Of a DNA stretch of 64,000 nt, positions 1-7,892 are shown in pieces. The notes below the pieces were generated by a model. That model was not told the origin of the DNA. It searched no databases and worked only from the letters and a program-made list of their open reading frames with translations. Source of the stretch: Capillimicrobium parvum (GTDB taxonomy: Bacteria > Actinomycetota > Thermoleophilia > Solirubrobacterales > Solirubrobacteraceae); the NCBI RefSeq assembly GCF_021172045.1, contig NZ_CP087164.1, positions 1,488,001-1,552,000 of the forward strand, given 5' to 3'. Position numbers and translations under genes: made by a program. How positions within the stretch are numbered: the stretch's first letter is position 1; each line of letters begins with the position of its first letter.

Positions 1-960
1 CGCCGCGGTGAGGGCCCGGACGCCTACGCCGACCACATCGGCGCGCTCGTCAAGAGCCGTCCGCAGATCACGCTCGACGACGGCGCCGACCTCATCTCGA
101 CGCTGCACGCGGTGGGGGCGGACGCGGGGATGCTCGGCTCGATGGAGGAGACCACGACCGGACTGGTGCGGCTGCGCTCGCTCGACGGCCTGGCCTGCCC
201 CGTCCTCGCCGTCAACGACGCGCGCACCGAGCGCACGATCAACGATCGCTTCGGCACCGGCCAGTCGGCGTTCGACGGCATCCTGCGGGCGACGAACCTG
301 CTGCTGTCCGGGCGGACCGTCGTGGTCCTCGGCTACGGCTGGACCGGCAAGGGCATCGCGCTGCGCGCCCGCGGCGCGGGGGCCGAGGTCATCGTCTGCG
401 AGGTCGACCCGCTGCGCGCGCTGGAGGCGCGGATGGAGGGCTTCGGCGTCATGCCCGCGCTGATCGCCGCCGAGCGCGGGGACGTGTTCATCACCGTGAC
501 GGGCGGGCGCGACGTGCTGCGCGCCGAGCACTTCGAGCGCATGAAGGACGGCGCGGTGCTCGCCAACGCCGGCCACTTCGACGTCGAGATCGACCTCGCG
601 GGGCTGCGGGCGCTCGCCGTGGAGGTGCGCGACGTGCTGCCGCTCGTGGAGCAGTACGACCTCGGCGGCGATCGGCGGCTGAACCTGCTGGCGCGGGGCC
701 GCGTCGTGAACCTGGCGGCGGCGGAGGGCCATCCCGCGGAGGTGATGGACGTGAGCTTCGCGCTGCAGGCGCTGTGCGTCGAGTACCTGGCGCGATCGGA
801 AGGCAAGCTGCCGCCGGGGGTGCAGCCGGTGCCCGACGCCATCGACGACGAGGTCGCCCGGCTCAAGCTCGCCTCGCTCGGCGTGCACATCGACGTGCTG
901 AGCGACGAGCAGCGGGCATACCTGGGCATCTGGGCGCCGGACGCGCCCGTCGAAGGTTGA
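1..960 (+). CDS. ahcY: Adenosylhomocysteinase, 5' end outside window
   Basis: The frame is open from base 1 and the true start lies upstream. The enzyme hydrolyses S-adenosylhomocysteine to adenosine and homocysteine in the cytosol, clearing the product of SAM methyltransferases. The visible part has the NAD-binding glycine motif GYGWTGKG (about bases 331-354) and the conserved stretch GHFDVEID near base 570. The C-terminus (VARLKLASLGVHID, then YLGIW) matches the shorter archaeal/Thermotoga-type enzymes and lacks the usual bacterial/eukaryotic tail ending in tyrosine. This is recognised by family resemblance. The many methyltransferases later in the window would depend on such an enzyme, but no operon link is visible. 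Confidence 0.93.
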   Translation, partial: RRGEGPDAYADHIGALVKSRPQITLDDGADLISTLHAVGADAGMLGSMEETTTGLVRLRSLDGLACPVLAVNDARTERTINDRFGTGQSAFDGILRATNLLLSGRTVVVLGYGWTGKGIALRARGAGAEVIVCEVDPLRALEARMEGFGVMPALIAAERGDVFITVTGGRDVLRAEHFERMKDGAVLANAGHFDVEIDLAGLRALAVEVRDVLPLVEQYDLGGDRRLNLLARGRVVNLAAAEGHPAEVMDVSFALQALCVEYLARSEGKLPPGVQPVPDAIDDEVARLKLASLGVHIDVLSDEQRAYLGIWAPDAPVEG

Positions 961-975
961 GACTCGGCTGACACT

Positions 976-995
976 GCGCGCGCGAGGGCGCGCGC
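976..995 (+). terminator. GC-only hairpin after ahcY
   Basis: An 8-bp perfect GCGCGCGC stem with a four-base GAGG loop begins 15 bases after the ahcY stop. There is no T-tract. It could end ahcY transcription or insulate the next promoter. Confidence 0.4.
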
Positions 996-1075
996 GTAGC
1001 GTCGGCGCTGCGATTCCTGGCGGGGCGGGACGGCGTCGCGGGAACCCGTCCCGTCCCCGTCGGATCGCGTCTGGC

Positions 1076-1081
1076 TAGCAT
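1076..1081 (+). promoter_or_regulatory. -10 box (TAGCAT) for the UDP-glucose pyrophosphorylase gene
   Basis: TAGCAT ends 8 bases before the GTG start, so transcription would begin at or next to the start codon (leaderless). No convincing -35 is seen. Confidence 0.45.
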
Positions 1082-1089
1082 CGCGCGGC

Positions 1090-2475
1090 GTGACTGCTGA
1101 CGCCGCCGGACTGGACGAGAGCATCGAGAAGATGCGCGCCGAGGGGGTCGCCGACACGGCGATCGCCACGTTCGCCGACCTCTACGAGCGTCTGCGCTCG
1201 GGCGACTCGGGGCTGATCGCGGAGGCCGGCATCGAGCCGGTGACCGCGCTGCCCGACGCCGACGAGCTCGGTCCCGGCGGCGACGACGTGCTCGACCGCG
1301 CGGTGGTGCTCAAGCTCAACGGCGGGCTGGGGACGAGCATGGGGCTGGACGGCCCGAAGTCGCTGCTGGAGGTCAAGGATGGGCAGACGTTCCTCGACAT
1401 CACGGCGCGCCAGGTTCTGGCCCTGCGGCAGCGGACGGGCGCGCGGCTGCCGCTGGTGCTGATGAACAGCTTCTCGACGCGCGAGCCGTCGCTGGAGGTC
1501 CTCGCGCGCCATGCCGGGTTGGCCGCCGACGTGCCGCCCGACTTCGTCCAGAACAAGGAGCCGAAGCTCGAGGCGCAGTCGCTGCGGCCGGTCTCGTGGC
1601 CGGCCGACCCGGCGCTCGAGTGGGCGCCGCCGGGCCACGGCGACCTGTACCCGGCGCTGGTGAGCTCGGGCATGCTGGCTGCGCTGCTGGAGGCGGGCTA
1701 TCGGTACGCGTTCGTGGCGAACGTCGACAACCTCGGAGCGGTGCTCGATCCGCGGATCCTCGGCTGGTTCGCGGCGCAGGACATCCCGTTCCTCATGGAG
1801 GTCGCCGACCGGACGGAGGCGGACCGCAAGGGCGGGCATCTGGCGCGGCGGCGCGACGGAGGCGGGCTGGTGCTGCGCGAGATCGCGCAGACGCCGGACT
1901 CCGACGTCGACGCCTTCCAGGACGTCGAGCGCCATCGGTTCTTCAACACGAACAACCTGTGGCTCGACCTGCGCGCCCTGGACTCGGTGATGCGGGCGCG
2001 CGAGGGGGTTCTCGGGCTGCCGATGATCGTCAACCGCAAGACGGTCGACCCGCGCGACCCCTCCTCGCCGGCGGCCATCCAGCTCGAGACGGCGATGGGC
2101 GCGGCGATCGGCGTGTTCGAGGGCGCGCGGGCTCTGCGGGTGCCGCGCACGCGGTTCGCGCCGGTCAAGACCACGGACGACCTGCTGGCGCTGCGGTCCG
2201 ATGCCTACGTGCTCACGGAGGAGATGCACGTGACGCTCGCGCCGTCGCGCGCGCGGCCGCCGTTCATCGACCTCGACGACCGGTTCTACAAGCGGGTCGG
2301 GGACTTCGAGGCGCGGTTCGCTGCCGGCGCGCCATCCCTGCTCGAGTGCGAATCGCTGCGGGTGGCGGGCGACGTCGCGTTCGGCGCGGGCGTCGTCGTG
2401 CGGGGGTCGGTGCAGCTCGCCGCCTCGGGGGAGGCGCAGGAGCGGGTGGACGACGGGGCCGTGCTGGAGGGCTGA
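1090..2475 (+). CDS. UTP--glucose-1-phosphate uridylyltransferase (eukaryote-type UGPase)
   Basis: A 461-residue member of the UDPGP family, not of the bacterial GalU family. It makes UDP-glucose from UTP and glucose-1-phosphate, a precursor for glycans and trehalose. The diagnostic nucleotide-binding motif KLNGGLGTSMG lies at about residues 75-85. NKEPKL, the VANVDNLGA sugar-nucleotide region and the FNTNNLW stretch follow in family order. Similar eukaryote-type enzymes are known in other actinobacteria such as bifidobacteria. The GTG start is supported by the adjacent TAGCAT box and by the N-terminal helix. It stands alone; the next gene is on the opposite strand. Confidence 0.92.
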   Translation: MTADAAGLDESIEKMRAEGVADTAIATFADLYERLRSGDSGLIAEAGIEPVTALPDADELGPGGDDVLDRAVVLKLNGGLGTSMGLDGPKSLLEVKDGQTFLDITARQVLALRQRTGARLPLVLMNSFSTREPSLEVLARHAGLAADVPPDFVQNKEPKLEAQSLRPVSWPADPALEWAPPGHGDLYPALVSSGMLAALLEAGYRYAFVANVDNLGAVLDPRILGWFAAQDIPFLMEVADRTEADRKGGHLARRRDGGGLVLREIAQTPDSDVDAFQDVERHRFFNTNNLWLDLRALDSVMRAREGVLGLPMIVNRKTVDPRDPSSPAAIQLETAMGAAIGVFEGARALRVPRTRFAPVKTTDDLLALRSDAYVLTEEMHVTLAPSRARPPFIDLDDRFYKRVGDFEARFAAGAPSLLECESLRVAGDVAFGAGVVVRGSVQLAASGEAQERVDDGAVLEG

Positions 2476-2486
2476 GCCGGGTCGGC

Positions 2487-3446
2487 TCAGACGCGGCGGA
2501 TGCGCGTCGGCTGGTTCTTCTTGCGGCGGCTCGGCTTGGCGGCGGCGGCGGCGGCGCGGGCCGGTGGTGTGCTCGGCTCGGGCTCGGCGGCGGTCGCGGT
2601 GGCGGTCGCGAGGGCGGGCGCGGGGACGCGGAGTTCGCGCTCGCGGTCGGCATACAGCTCGGCGCGCTGCTCCTCGCGCTCGGACTCGCTGAGCATCCGG
2701 CTGAACAGCCAGGCCAGCGCGATCCCCATGATGATCGACTGCTCGAGCGCCATGATCAGCCCGGCGACCGCCTGGTCGGCCTGCGGCGTCAGGCCCCAGT
2801 AGTCCGGCTGGTCCTTGTAGAAGGCGTAGAGGGCCTCGGGGGCGAAGGTGAGCACGATGCCGAGCAGGCCGACGAAGAACTTCGTCGAGAGCATGTAGGC
2901 GACGGGCTGCATGCCGCTCGCGCGCAGGCGCGAACGCAGCGGGCCGACGAGGTGCCACCAGTACAGGAGCCCCGCGCTCATGAACGCGACGTGCTCGAGG
3001 ACGTGGATCGAGGCGTGCTGGGCCGCGGCGTCGTAGAGCGCAGGGATGTGCCAGACGCACATCGCGCCGATGTAGAGCAGGACCGCGACGACGGGGTGGC
3101 CGAGCGGGCCGGCGGCGTTCTCGATCGGCTGCAGCCGGCGGGTGATGGGCCGCAGGATCGCCTTCGTCAGCCCGAGGATGAGCAGGATCGGGACGAAGTC
3201 GAGCAGGATCACGTGCTGGACCATGTGCATGGCGAGGATCTGCTCGGCGAGCCGGTCGATCGGCGAGATCAGCGCGACGAGGATCCCGAGGAGGCCGGCG
3301 AGGAACGAGAGCAGCCGCCAGCCGCCGGCGCCCCGCGGTCCGTCGTGGGCGCGGACGGCGCGCCACCGCTGGACGTACGCGGCGCCCACGATGAGCACCA
3401 GCGCGATCACACCGGGCTCGAAGGTCCAGGAGGCGTCGGGCGACAT
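2487..3446 (-). CDS. ctaG: CtaG-like cytochrome c oxidase assembly membrane protein
   Basis: A 319-residue polytopic membrane protein of the caa3-type CtaG family, thought to help copper insertion into cytochrome c oxidase. About seven hydrophobic segments run from residue 12 to 250. Conserved histidines typical of the family appear in HMVQHVILL, CVWHIPALYD and HVLEHVAFM. The last ~60 residues are an Ala/Pro-rich tail ending in a very basic KPSRRKKNQPTRIRR stretch, probably cytoplasmic and not part of the core family. It is convergent with the UGPase gene (11 bases between stops). No oxidase subunit genes are in the window. Confidence 0.85.
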   Translation of the reverse strand: MSPDASWTFEPGVIALVLIVGAAYVQRWRAVRAHDGPRGAGGWRLLSFLAGLLGILVALISPIDRLAEQILAMHMVQHVILLDFVPILLILGLTKAILRPITRRLQPIENAAGPLGHPVVAVLLYIGAMCVWHIPALYDAAAQHASIHVLEHVAFMSAGLLYWWHLVGPLRSRLRASGMQPVAYMLSTKFFVGLLGIVLTFAPEALYAFYKDQPDYWGLTPQADQAVAGLIMALEQSIIMGIALAWLFSRMLSESEREEQRAELYADRERELRVPAPALATATATAAEPEPSTPPARAAAAAAKPSRRKKNQPTRIRRV

Positions 3447-3570
3447 GCCCGGCTGATTGTCGCAGCGTCGGGCGGCGGGGCCCGGCCCGTCACATTTCCG
3501 CGCGCCTGCCGTGACGCTTTCGTGACGGCCGCGTGTTGTTCCGTCACACGGATCCCGGGAGTCTGCGGGA

Positions 3571-4254
3571 GTGCTCGGAACCGGCTCCTACCGCTTGCTT
3601 CTGGCGACCTTGGCGCCGCCCCGATGTCCAGCATGCCTCGACCCGCTGCCGGGCACGCGCGACGCCCTGTGCGCCCCGTGCGCCCGGGAGCTCGACTGGC
3701 TCGGTCCCAGGACCTGCCCGCGCTGCGCGCTGCCGCCCCCGTGCGCGCCCTGCCCCGGCCGGCGGCGGGCCTGGGATCGCTCCTGGTCGCCGCTGGCGCA
3801 CGACGGTCCCGCGCGGGCCCTGGTCGCGGCGCTGAAGTTCCGCGGGATCCTCGTCGCCGCCGACCTGCTGGCCGCGCCGCTCGCCGCGGGGGCAGCCGAT
3901 CTCATCGCCGACGGCTCGCTCGTTCCCGTCCCGCCCGATCCGCGCCGCCGCCGTCGCCGCGGGTTCGATCACGCCGCGCTGCTCGCCGACGCCCTCTCCC
4001 GGCGAACCGGGGCGCCGGTGGCCGCCTGCCTGCGCCGCGGCCCGGCGCCGCGCCAGCTCGGTGCGGGGCGCAGCCGGCGCCTCGCGTCCGCGGGCCGGTT
4101 CGCGCCCACCCTCGCCGGGAGCGCGCCGGAGCGCGCCGTCCTCGTCGACGACGTCCACACGACCGGCGCCACGCTCGACGCCTGCGCCCGGGCGCTGCGC
4201 GTGGGCGGCGCGAAGACCGTCATCGCCCTCAGCGCGACGCGAGCCCTGGGCTGA
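3571..4254 (+). CDS. comF: ComF family phosphoribosyltransferase-like protein
   Basis: A 227-residue ComF homologue. Two pairs of cysteines near the N-terminus (CPAC, CAPC and further CxxC pairs up to residue 65) form the zinc-finger-like region. The C-terminal half carries the phosphoribosyl-pyrophosphate loop VLVDDVHTTGATL at about residues 190-202. ComF proteins take part in DNA uptake in competent bacteria, but the biochemical role is not settled and many non-competent bacteria keep one. No other com genes are nearby. The GTG start gives the usual short segment before the first cysteine pair. Confidence 0.88.
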   Translation: MLGTGSYRLLLATLAPPRCPACLDPLPGTRDALCAPCARELDWLGPRTCPRCALPPPCAPCPGRRRAWDRSWSPLAHDGPARALVAALKFRGILVAADLLAAPLAAGAADLIADGSLVPVPPDPRRRRRRGFDHAALLADALSRRTGAPVAACLRRGPAPRQLGAGRSRRLASAGRFAPTLAGSAPERAVLVDDVHTTGATLDACARALRVGGAKTVIALSATRALG

Positions 4255-4346
4255 GGGCGTGGCCGCTTGACTCCGCCACCCCCGTCCGTACTCTTCAAGA
4301 CGCGTACGCGACGTCCATCATCCGACCCAGCAAGGGAGGGCCGACG

Positions 4347-4685
4347 ATGCAGATCGCAATCAAGGGCCGCGGAGTTCCGGTCAGCGACGAGCTGCGGGAG
4401 CGCATCACGAAGCGGTTCGCCAAGGTCGACAAGCAGGTGTCCGACCTGGCGAAGCTGGAGATCGAGCTCCGGCGCGAGCGCATCACGTCCGGTGCCGAGA
4501 TGGACGTCGCCGACGTCACCCTGCACCTCAAGGGCGTGTCTCTGCGTGCCTGCGAGAGCGCCGGCGATCCGCAATCGGCGGTCAACCTCTGTGCCGATGA
4601 CCTGGCCCGCCAGGTCAAGCGCCACCGCGACAAGCGGCGCAAGCGCCGCGAGGCCCGCGCAGCCGCCCTGCGCCCGGCGGTCTAG
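4347..4685 (+). CDS. raiA: Ribosome hibernation/translation-inhibition factor, RaiA/HPF type
   Basis: A 112-residue protein with the S30AE fold (MQIAIKGRGVPVSDELRERI, and a basic tail RHRDKRRKRREAR). It binds the small ribosomal subunit and silences ribosomes in stationary phase or stress. Only the N-terminal domain is present, so it is the short form; many actinobacteria have a long form with a C-terminal dimerisation domain. The ATG is preceded by a strong GGGAGGG ribosome-binding site 5 bases away. It sits directly upstream of secA, a common order in Gram-positive bacteria. Confidence 0.88.
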   Translation: MQIAIKGRGVPVSDELRERITKRFAKVDKQVSDLAKLEIELRRERITSGAEMDVADVTLHLKGVSLRACESAGDPQSAVNLCADDLARQVKRHRDKRRKRREARAAALRPAV

Positions 4686-4758
4686 GGCCCCTCACCACCG
4701 GGCAAAGCCCCCGCTCGACCGGCGCGCGCAGCCGGTCGGCCGGGGTGGTCGCCGTTGG

Positions 4759-4764
4759 TACGCT
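4759..4764 (+). promoter_or_regulatory. -10 box (TACGCT) for secA
   Basis: TACGCT ends 6 bases before the ATG. No Shine-Dalgarno sequence lies between, so a leaderless secA mRNA is likely. Confidence 0.5.
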
Positions 4765-4770
4765 GGACGC

Positions 4771-7647
4771 ATGTCGCTGTTGGATCGCGCCCTGCGCGCC
4801 GGGGAGAGCAAGCAGTTCAAGGCCTACGAGAAGCGCGTCGCGCGGATCAACGCCTTCGAGCCCGAGCTCGAGCTCGAGACCGACGAGGAGCTCCGGGCCC
4901 GGATGGACGTGCTGCGCGAGCGCGCCCGCGACGGCGAGGATCTCGACGAGCTGCTGCCCGAGTGCTTCGCGCTCGTCCGGGAGGTCGGCAAGCGGACGAT
5001 GGGCATGCGCCACTTCGACGTCCAGCTCATCGGCGGCATGGTCCTCCACGACGGCTCCATCGCCGAGATGCGCACCGGCGAGGGCAAGACCCTCACGGCG
5101 ACCCTGCCCGTCGTCCTGAACTGCCTGCCCGGCACCGGCGTCCACCTCGTCACCGTCAACGACTACCTGGCCCGCCGCGACGCCGAGTGGATGTCGCCGA
5201 TCTACGACGCGCTCGGCGTGACCTGGGGCGTGCTGCAGAACATGCAGCCCTACGAGGAGAAGCGCAGCGCCTACGCGTGCGACGTCACGTACGGCACGAA
5301 CTCCGAGTTCGGCTTCGACTATCTGCGCGACAACATGGCGACGTCGCTGGAGGAGAAGGTCCAGCACGGCGGCCGCTACGACGACGACGGCAAGCCGCTC
5401 ACCAGCCACCCGTTCGCGATCGTGGACGAGGTCGACAACATCCTCATCGACGAGGCGCGCACGCCGCTCATCATCTCCGGCGCGCCCGAGCAGGCCGCGG
5501 ACTTCTACCTCCGCTTCGCCAAGCTCGCCCGCCAGATGACGCCAGGCAAGAAGCCGGAGGGCCTGGACCCGCGGCAGAAGAAGGAGTTCGTCGCGGAATA
5601 CGACTTCGAGTTCGACGAGAAGCACAAGACGATCTCGGTGACCGAGCTGGGCGTGGCCAAGGCCGAGCGCTTCCTCGGCATCGACCACCTCTACCGCGCC
5701 GAGAACGGGCATCTCGTCAACCACCTGCACCAGTCGCTGAAGGCCGAGTCGCTCTACAAGCGCGACGTCGACTACGCCGTGATCGACGGCGAGGTGAAGA
5801 TCATCGACGAGTTCACCGGCCGCATCATGGAGGGCCGGCGCTGGTCGGAGGGCCTGCACCAGGCGATCGAGGCCAAGGAGGGGGTGCGCGTCCAGGAGGA
5901 GAACCAGACGCTCGCCACCATCACGCTGCAGAACTACTTCCGGATGTACGACAAGCTCGCCGGGATGACGGGGACCGCCCTCACCGAGGCGACGGAGTTC
6001 ATGAAGATCTACAAGCTCCCCGTCGTGCAGATCCCGACGAACCAGCCGATGGTCCGCATGGACCAGAACGATCAGGTCTACAAGACGCGGGACGGCAAGT
6101 GGTCGGCGGTCGTCCGGGAGATCGTCGGCCGCCACGAGAAGGGCCAGCCGGTGCTCGTCGGCACGATCTCCGTCGAGGTCTCCGAGCTGCTGTCCGGCCA
6201 GCTGCGCCAGCGCGGCATCCAGCACACGGTCCTCAACGCCAAGCCCGAGTACGCCGAGCACGAGGGCGAGATCATCGCCGAGGCCGGTGCGCCGGGAGCC
6301 GTGACCATCGCCACGAACATGGCGGGCCGCGGCGTGGACATCAAGCTCGGCGGCAACCCCGAGCACCTCACCCGGCTCGAGCTGGCCAAGCTCGGCATCC
6401 GCCCTGGCGACGACGACTACGACGCCCGCTTCGTGGACGTCCTGCCGAAGATCGAGGAGCGCGTCACCGAGGCGGCCGAGCAGGTCCGCGATGCCGGCGG
6501 CCTGTTCATCGTCGGCACCGAGCGCCACGAGTCGCGCCGGATCGACAACCAGCTCCGCGGCCGTTCCGGCCGGCAGGGCGACCCGGGCGAGTCGCGCTTC
6601 TTCCTCTCCGCCGAGGACGACCTCGTGCGCCTGTTCGCCGGCGACCGCATCTACAAGATCCTCGACCGTCTCGGGACCACCGACGACGAGGGCAACGAGG
6701 AGCCCATCGAGGCGAAGATGCTGAGCAAGCAGATCGAGAAGGCTCAGCGCCGCGTCGAGGAGCAGAACTTCCTCATCCGCAAGCGCGTCCTCGAGTACGA
6801 CGACGTGATGAACGAGCAGCGGCGGATCGTCTACGCCTACCGCGACGAGGTCCTCGAGGGCCGCGACATGGGCGGCCCCGCGCGCGACGAGATCGCCCAG
6901 GTCATCGGCCGCGTCGTCGACCAGTACTGCGCCGGGGACTTCATCGAGGACTGGGACGTCGAGGGCATGTACACGGCCCTGGGAGACATCTTCCCGGTCG
7001 ACCCGGGCGCCGAGGACCTTCAGGACGAGGGCATGGACCGCGCCGAGCTCGCGAGCCGGCTCGCCGCCCACGCCGTCGCCCAGTACGACCGCCGCGAGGA
7101 GGAGCTCGGCGCCGAGCTCATGCGCGCGCTCGAGCGCTACCTGCTGCTGCAGATCATCGACGAGCGCTGGCGCGAGCACCTCTACGACATGGACTACCTG
7201 CGCGAGGGCATCCACCTGCGCGGGTTCGCCCAGATCGAGCCGATCGTCGCCTACAAGAACGAGGCGTTCGAGCTGTTCTCCGACCTGATGAACACCATCT
7301 GGTCGGACTTCGCCCGGATGATCTACCACGTCCAGGTCGAGGTGCAGGCGCCCGACGGCGGCGAGCAGGAGGCCGCCGCGCAGCAGTACCAGCCGTCCGG
7401 CAGCTCCACCCGCTCCGGCCGCGTCTCGTACTCGGGCGGCGCCGGCGCGCCCGCGGGCGCGATCGCCGCGGCGGCGGCCGAGGCCGGCCCCGGCGCCGCG
7501 CTCATCGAGCCCGACGACGAGGACGAGGCCGGCATCCTGCCCGCGCCCGTCCAGCAGCGGCGCGTCGACGAGGTCGACCAGATCGGCCGCAACGACCCCT
7601 GCTGGTGCGGGTCGGGCAAGAAGTACAAGAAGTGCCATGGCGCCTGA
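4771..7647 (+). CDS. secA: Preprotein translocase ATPase SecA
   Basis: A 958-residue SecA, the motor that pushes unfolded preproteins through SecYEG. The order is complete: Walker A (GEGKT, about 103-107), DEVD helicase motif (about 219), preprotein cross-linking region, second nucleotide-binding fold (TNMAGRGVDIKLGGNP), helical scaffold and wing domains, a Gly/Ala-rich linker, and a zinc-binding SEC-C tail CWCGSGKKYKKCHG at the extreme C-terminus. The SEC-C tail usually contacts SecB or ribosomes. The reading frame is open further upstream, but homology begins at MSLLDRALRAGE. Its stop codon lies inside the first unit of an 8-bp repeat. Confidence 0.97.
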   Translation: MSLLDRALRAGESKQFKAYEKRVARINAFEPELELETDEELRARMDVLRERARDGEDLDELLPECFALVREVGKRTMGMRHFDVQLIGGMVLHDGSIAEMRTGEGKTLTATLPVVLNCLPGTGVHLVTVNDYLARRDAEWMSPIYDALGVTWGVLQNMQPYEEKRSAYACDVTYGTNSEFGFDYLRDNMATSLEEKVQHGGRYDDDGKPLTSHPFAIVDEVDNILIDEARTPLIISGAPEQAADFYLRFAKLARQMTPGKKPEGLDPRQKKEFVAEYDFEFDEKHKTISVTELGVAKAERFLGIDHLYRAENGHLVNHLHQSLKAESLYKRDVDYAVIDGEVKIIDEFTGRIMEGRRWSEGLHQAIEAKEGVRVQEENQTLATITLQNYFRMYDKLAGMTGTALTEATEFMKIYKLPVVQIPTNQPMVRMDQNDQVYKTRDGKWSAVVREIVGRHEKGQPVLVGTISVEVSELLSGQLRQRGIQHTVLNAKPEYAEHEGEIIAEAGAPGAVTIATNMAGRGVDIKLGGNPEHLTRLELAKLGIRPGDDDYDARFVDVLPKIEERVTEAAEQVRDAGGLFIVGTERHESRRIDNQLRGRSGRQGDPGESRFFLSAEDDLVRLFAGDRIYKILDRLGTTDDEGNEEPIEAKMLSKQIEKAQRRVEEQNFLIRKRVLEYDDVMNEQRRIVYAYRDEVLEGRDMGGPARDEIAQVIGRVVDQYCAGDFIEDWDVEGMYTALGDIFPVDPGAEDLQDEGMDRAELASRLAAHAVAQYDRREEELGAELMRALERYLLLQIIDERWREHLYDMDYLREGIHLRGFAQIEPIVAYKNEAFELFSDLMNTIWSDFARMIYHVQVEVQAPDGGEQEAAAQQYQPSGSSTRSGRVSYSGGAGAPAGAIAAAAAEAGPGAALIEPDDEDEAGILPAPVQQRRVDEVDQIGRNDPCWCGSGKKYKKCHGA

Positions 7648-7716
7648 CCGCCTGACCGCCTGAGCGCCTGACCGCCTGAGCGCCTGACCGGCTGAGCGCC
7701 TGAGCGCCTGACCGCC
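7641..7716 (+). repeat. Octamer tandem repeat CGCCTGA(C/G), nine copies
   Basis: Nine consecutive 8-bp units run from 7641 to 7712, differing only at the last base (C or G), with one CGGCTGAG variant. The first unit contains the secA stop codon. The sequence carries TGA in all three forward frames, so slippage cannot extend SecA much. Confidence 0.9.
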
Positions 7717-7720
7717 CATA

Positions 7721-7748
7721 CGTCGGGCCGGGGGGCCGCAGGCCGACG
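7721..7748 (+). terminator. Possible secA terminator hairpin
   Basis: Inverted arms CGTCGG(G)CC and GGCCGACG surround a G-rich loop just after the octamer repeat. No T-tract is present, so the terminator call is tentative. Confidence 0.3.
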
Positions 7749-7750
7749 TC

Positions 7751-7819
7751 AGCGTGAGTGACGCCGCAGCAGCGGGTACGTCGCGGTGGTCAGCCCGAGT
7801 CCGGCGAACACGGACTTCG
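7751..7819 (-). pseudogene. Short remnant of a P-type ATPase gene
   Basis: These 69 bases match 33001-33085 inside the CtpE-like ATPase gene, with about two substitutions, one 1-base gap and one 15-base deletion. The minus strand reads FAGLGLTTATYPLLRRH, matching the ATPase membrane segment FAGFLIVALGLTTATYPLLPRH. Nothing else of the ATPase remains here. It looks like a duplicated or decayed gene scrap. Confidence 0.7.
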
Positions 7820-7836
7820 GCGTGCGCCGGATCGAG

Positions 7837-7892
7837 CCCGCCGCGCGGGGCGGTACGGTCCCCGCCGCGCGGGGCGGTACGGTCCCCGCCGC
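7837..7892 (+). repeat. 24-bp tandem duplication carrying a -10 box
   Basis: Two exact 24-bp copies (7837-7860, 7861-7884) are followed by an 8-base partial third copy ending at the ATG of the exporter gene. Each copy contains TACGGT (7854-7859 and 7878-7883). The proximal box ends 9 bases before the ATG and is probably the active -10 of a leaderless transcript. Confidence 0.8.
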
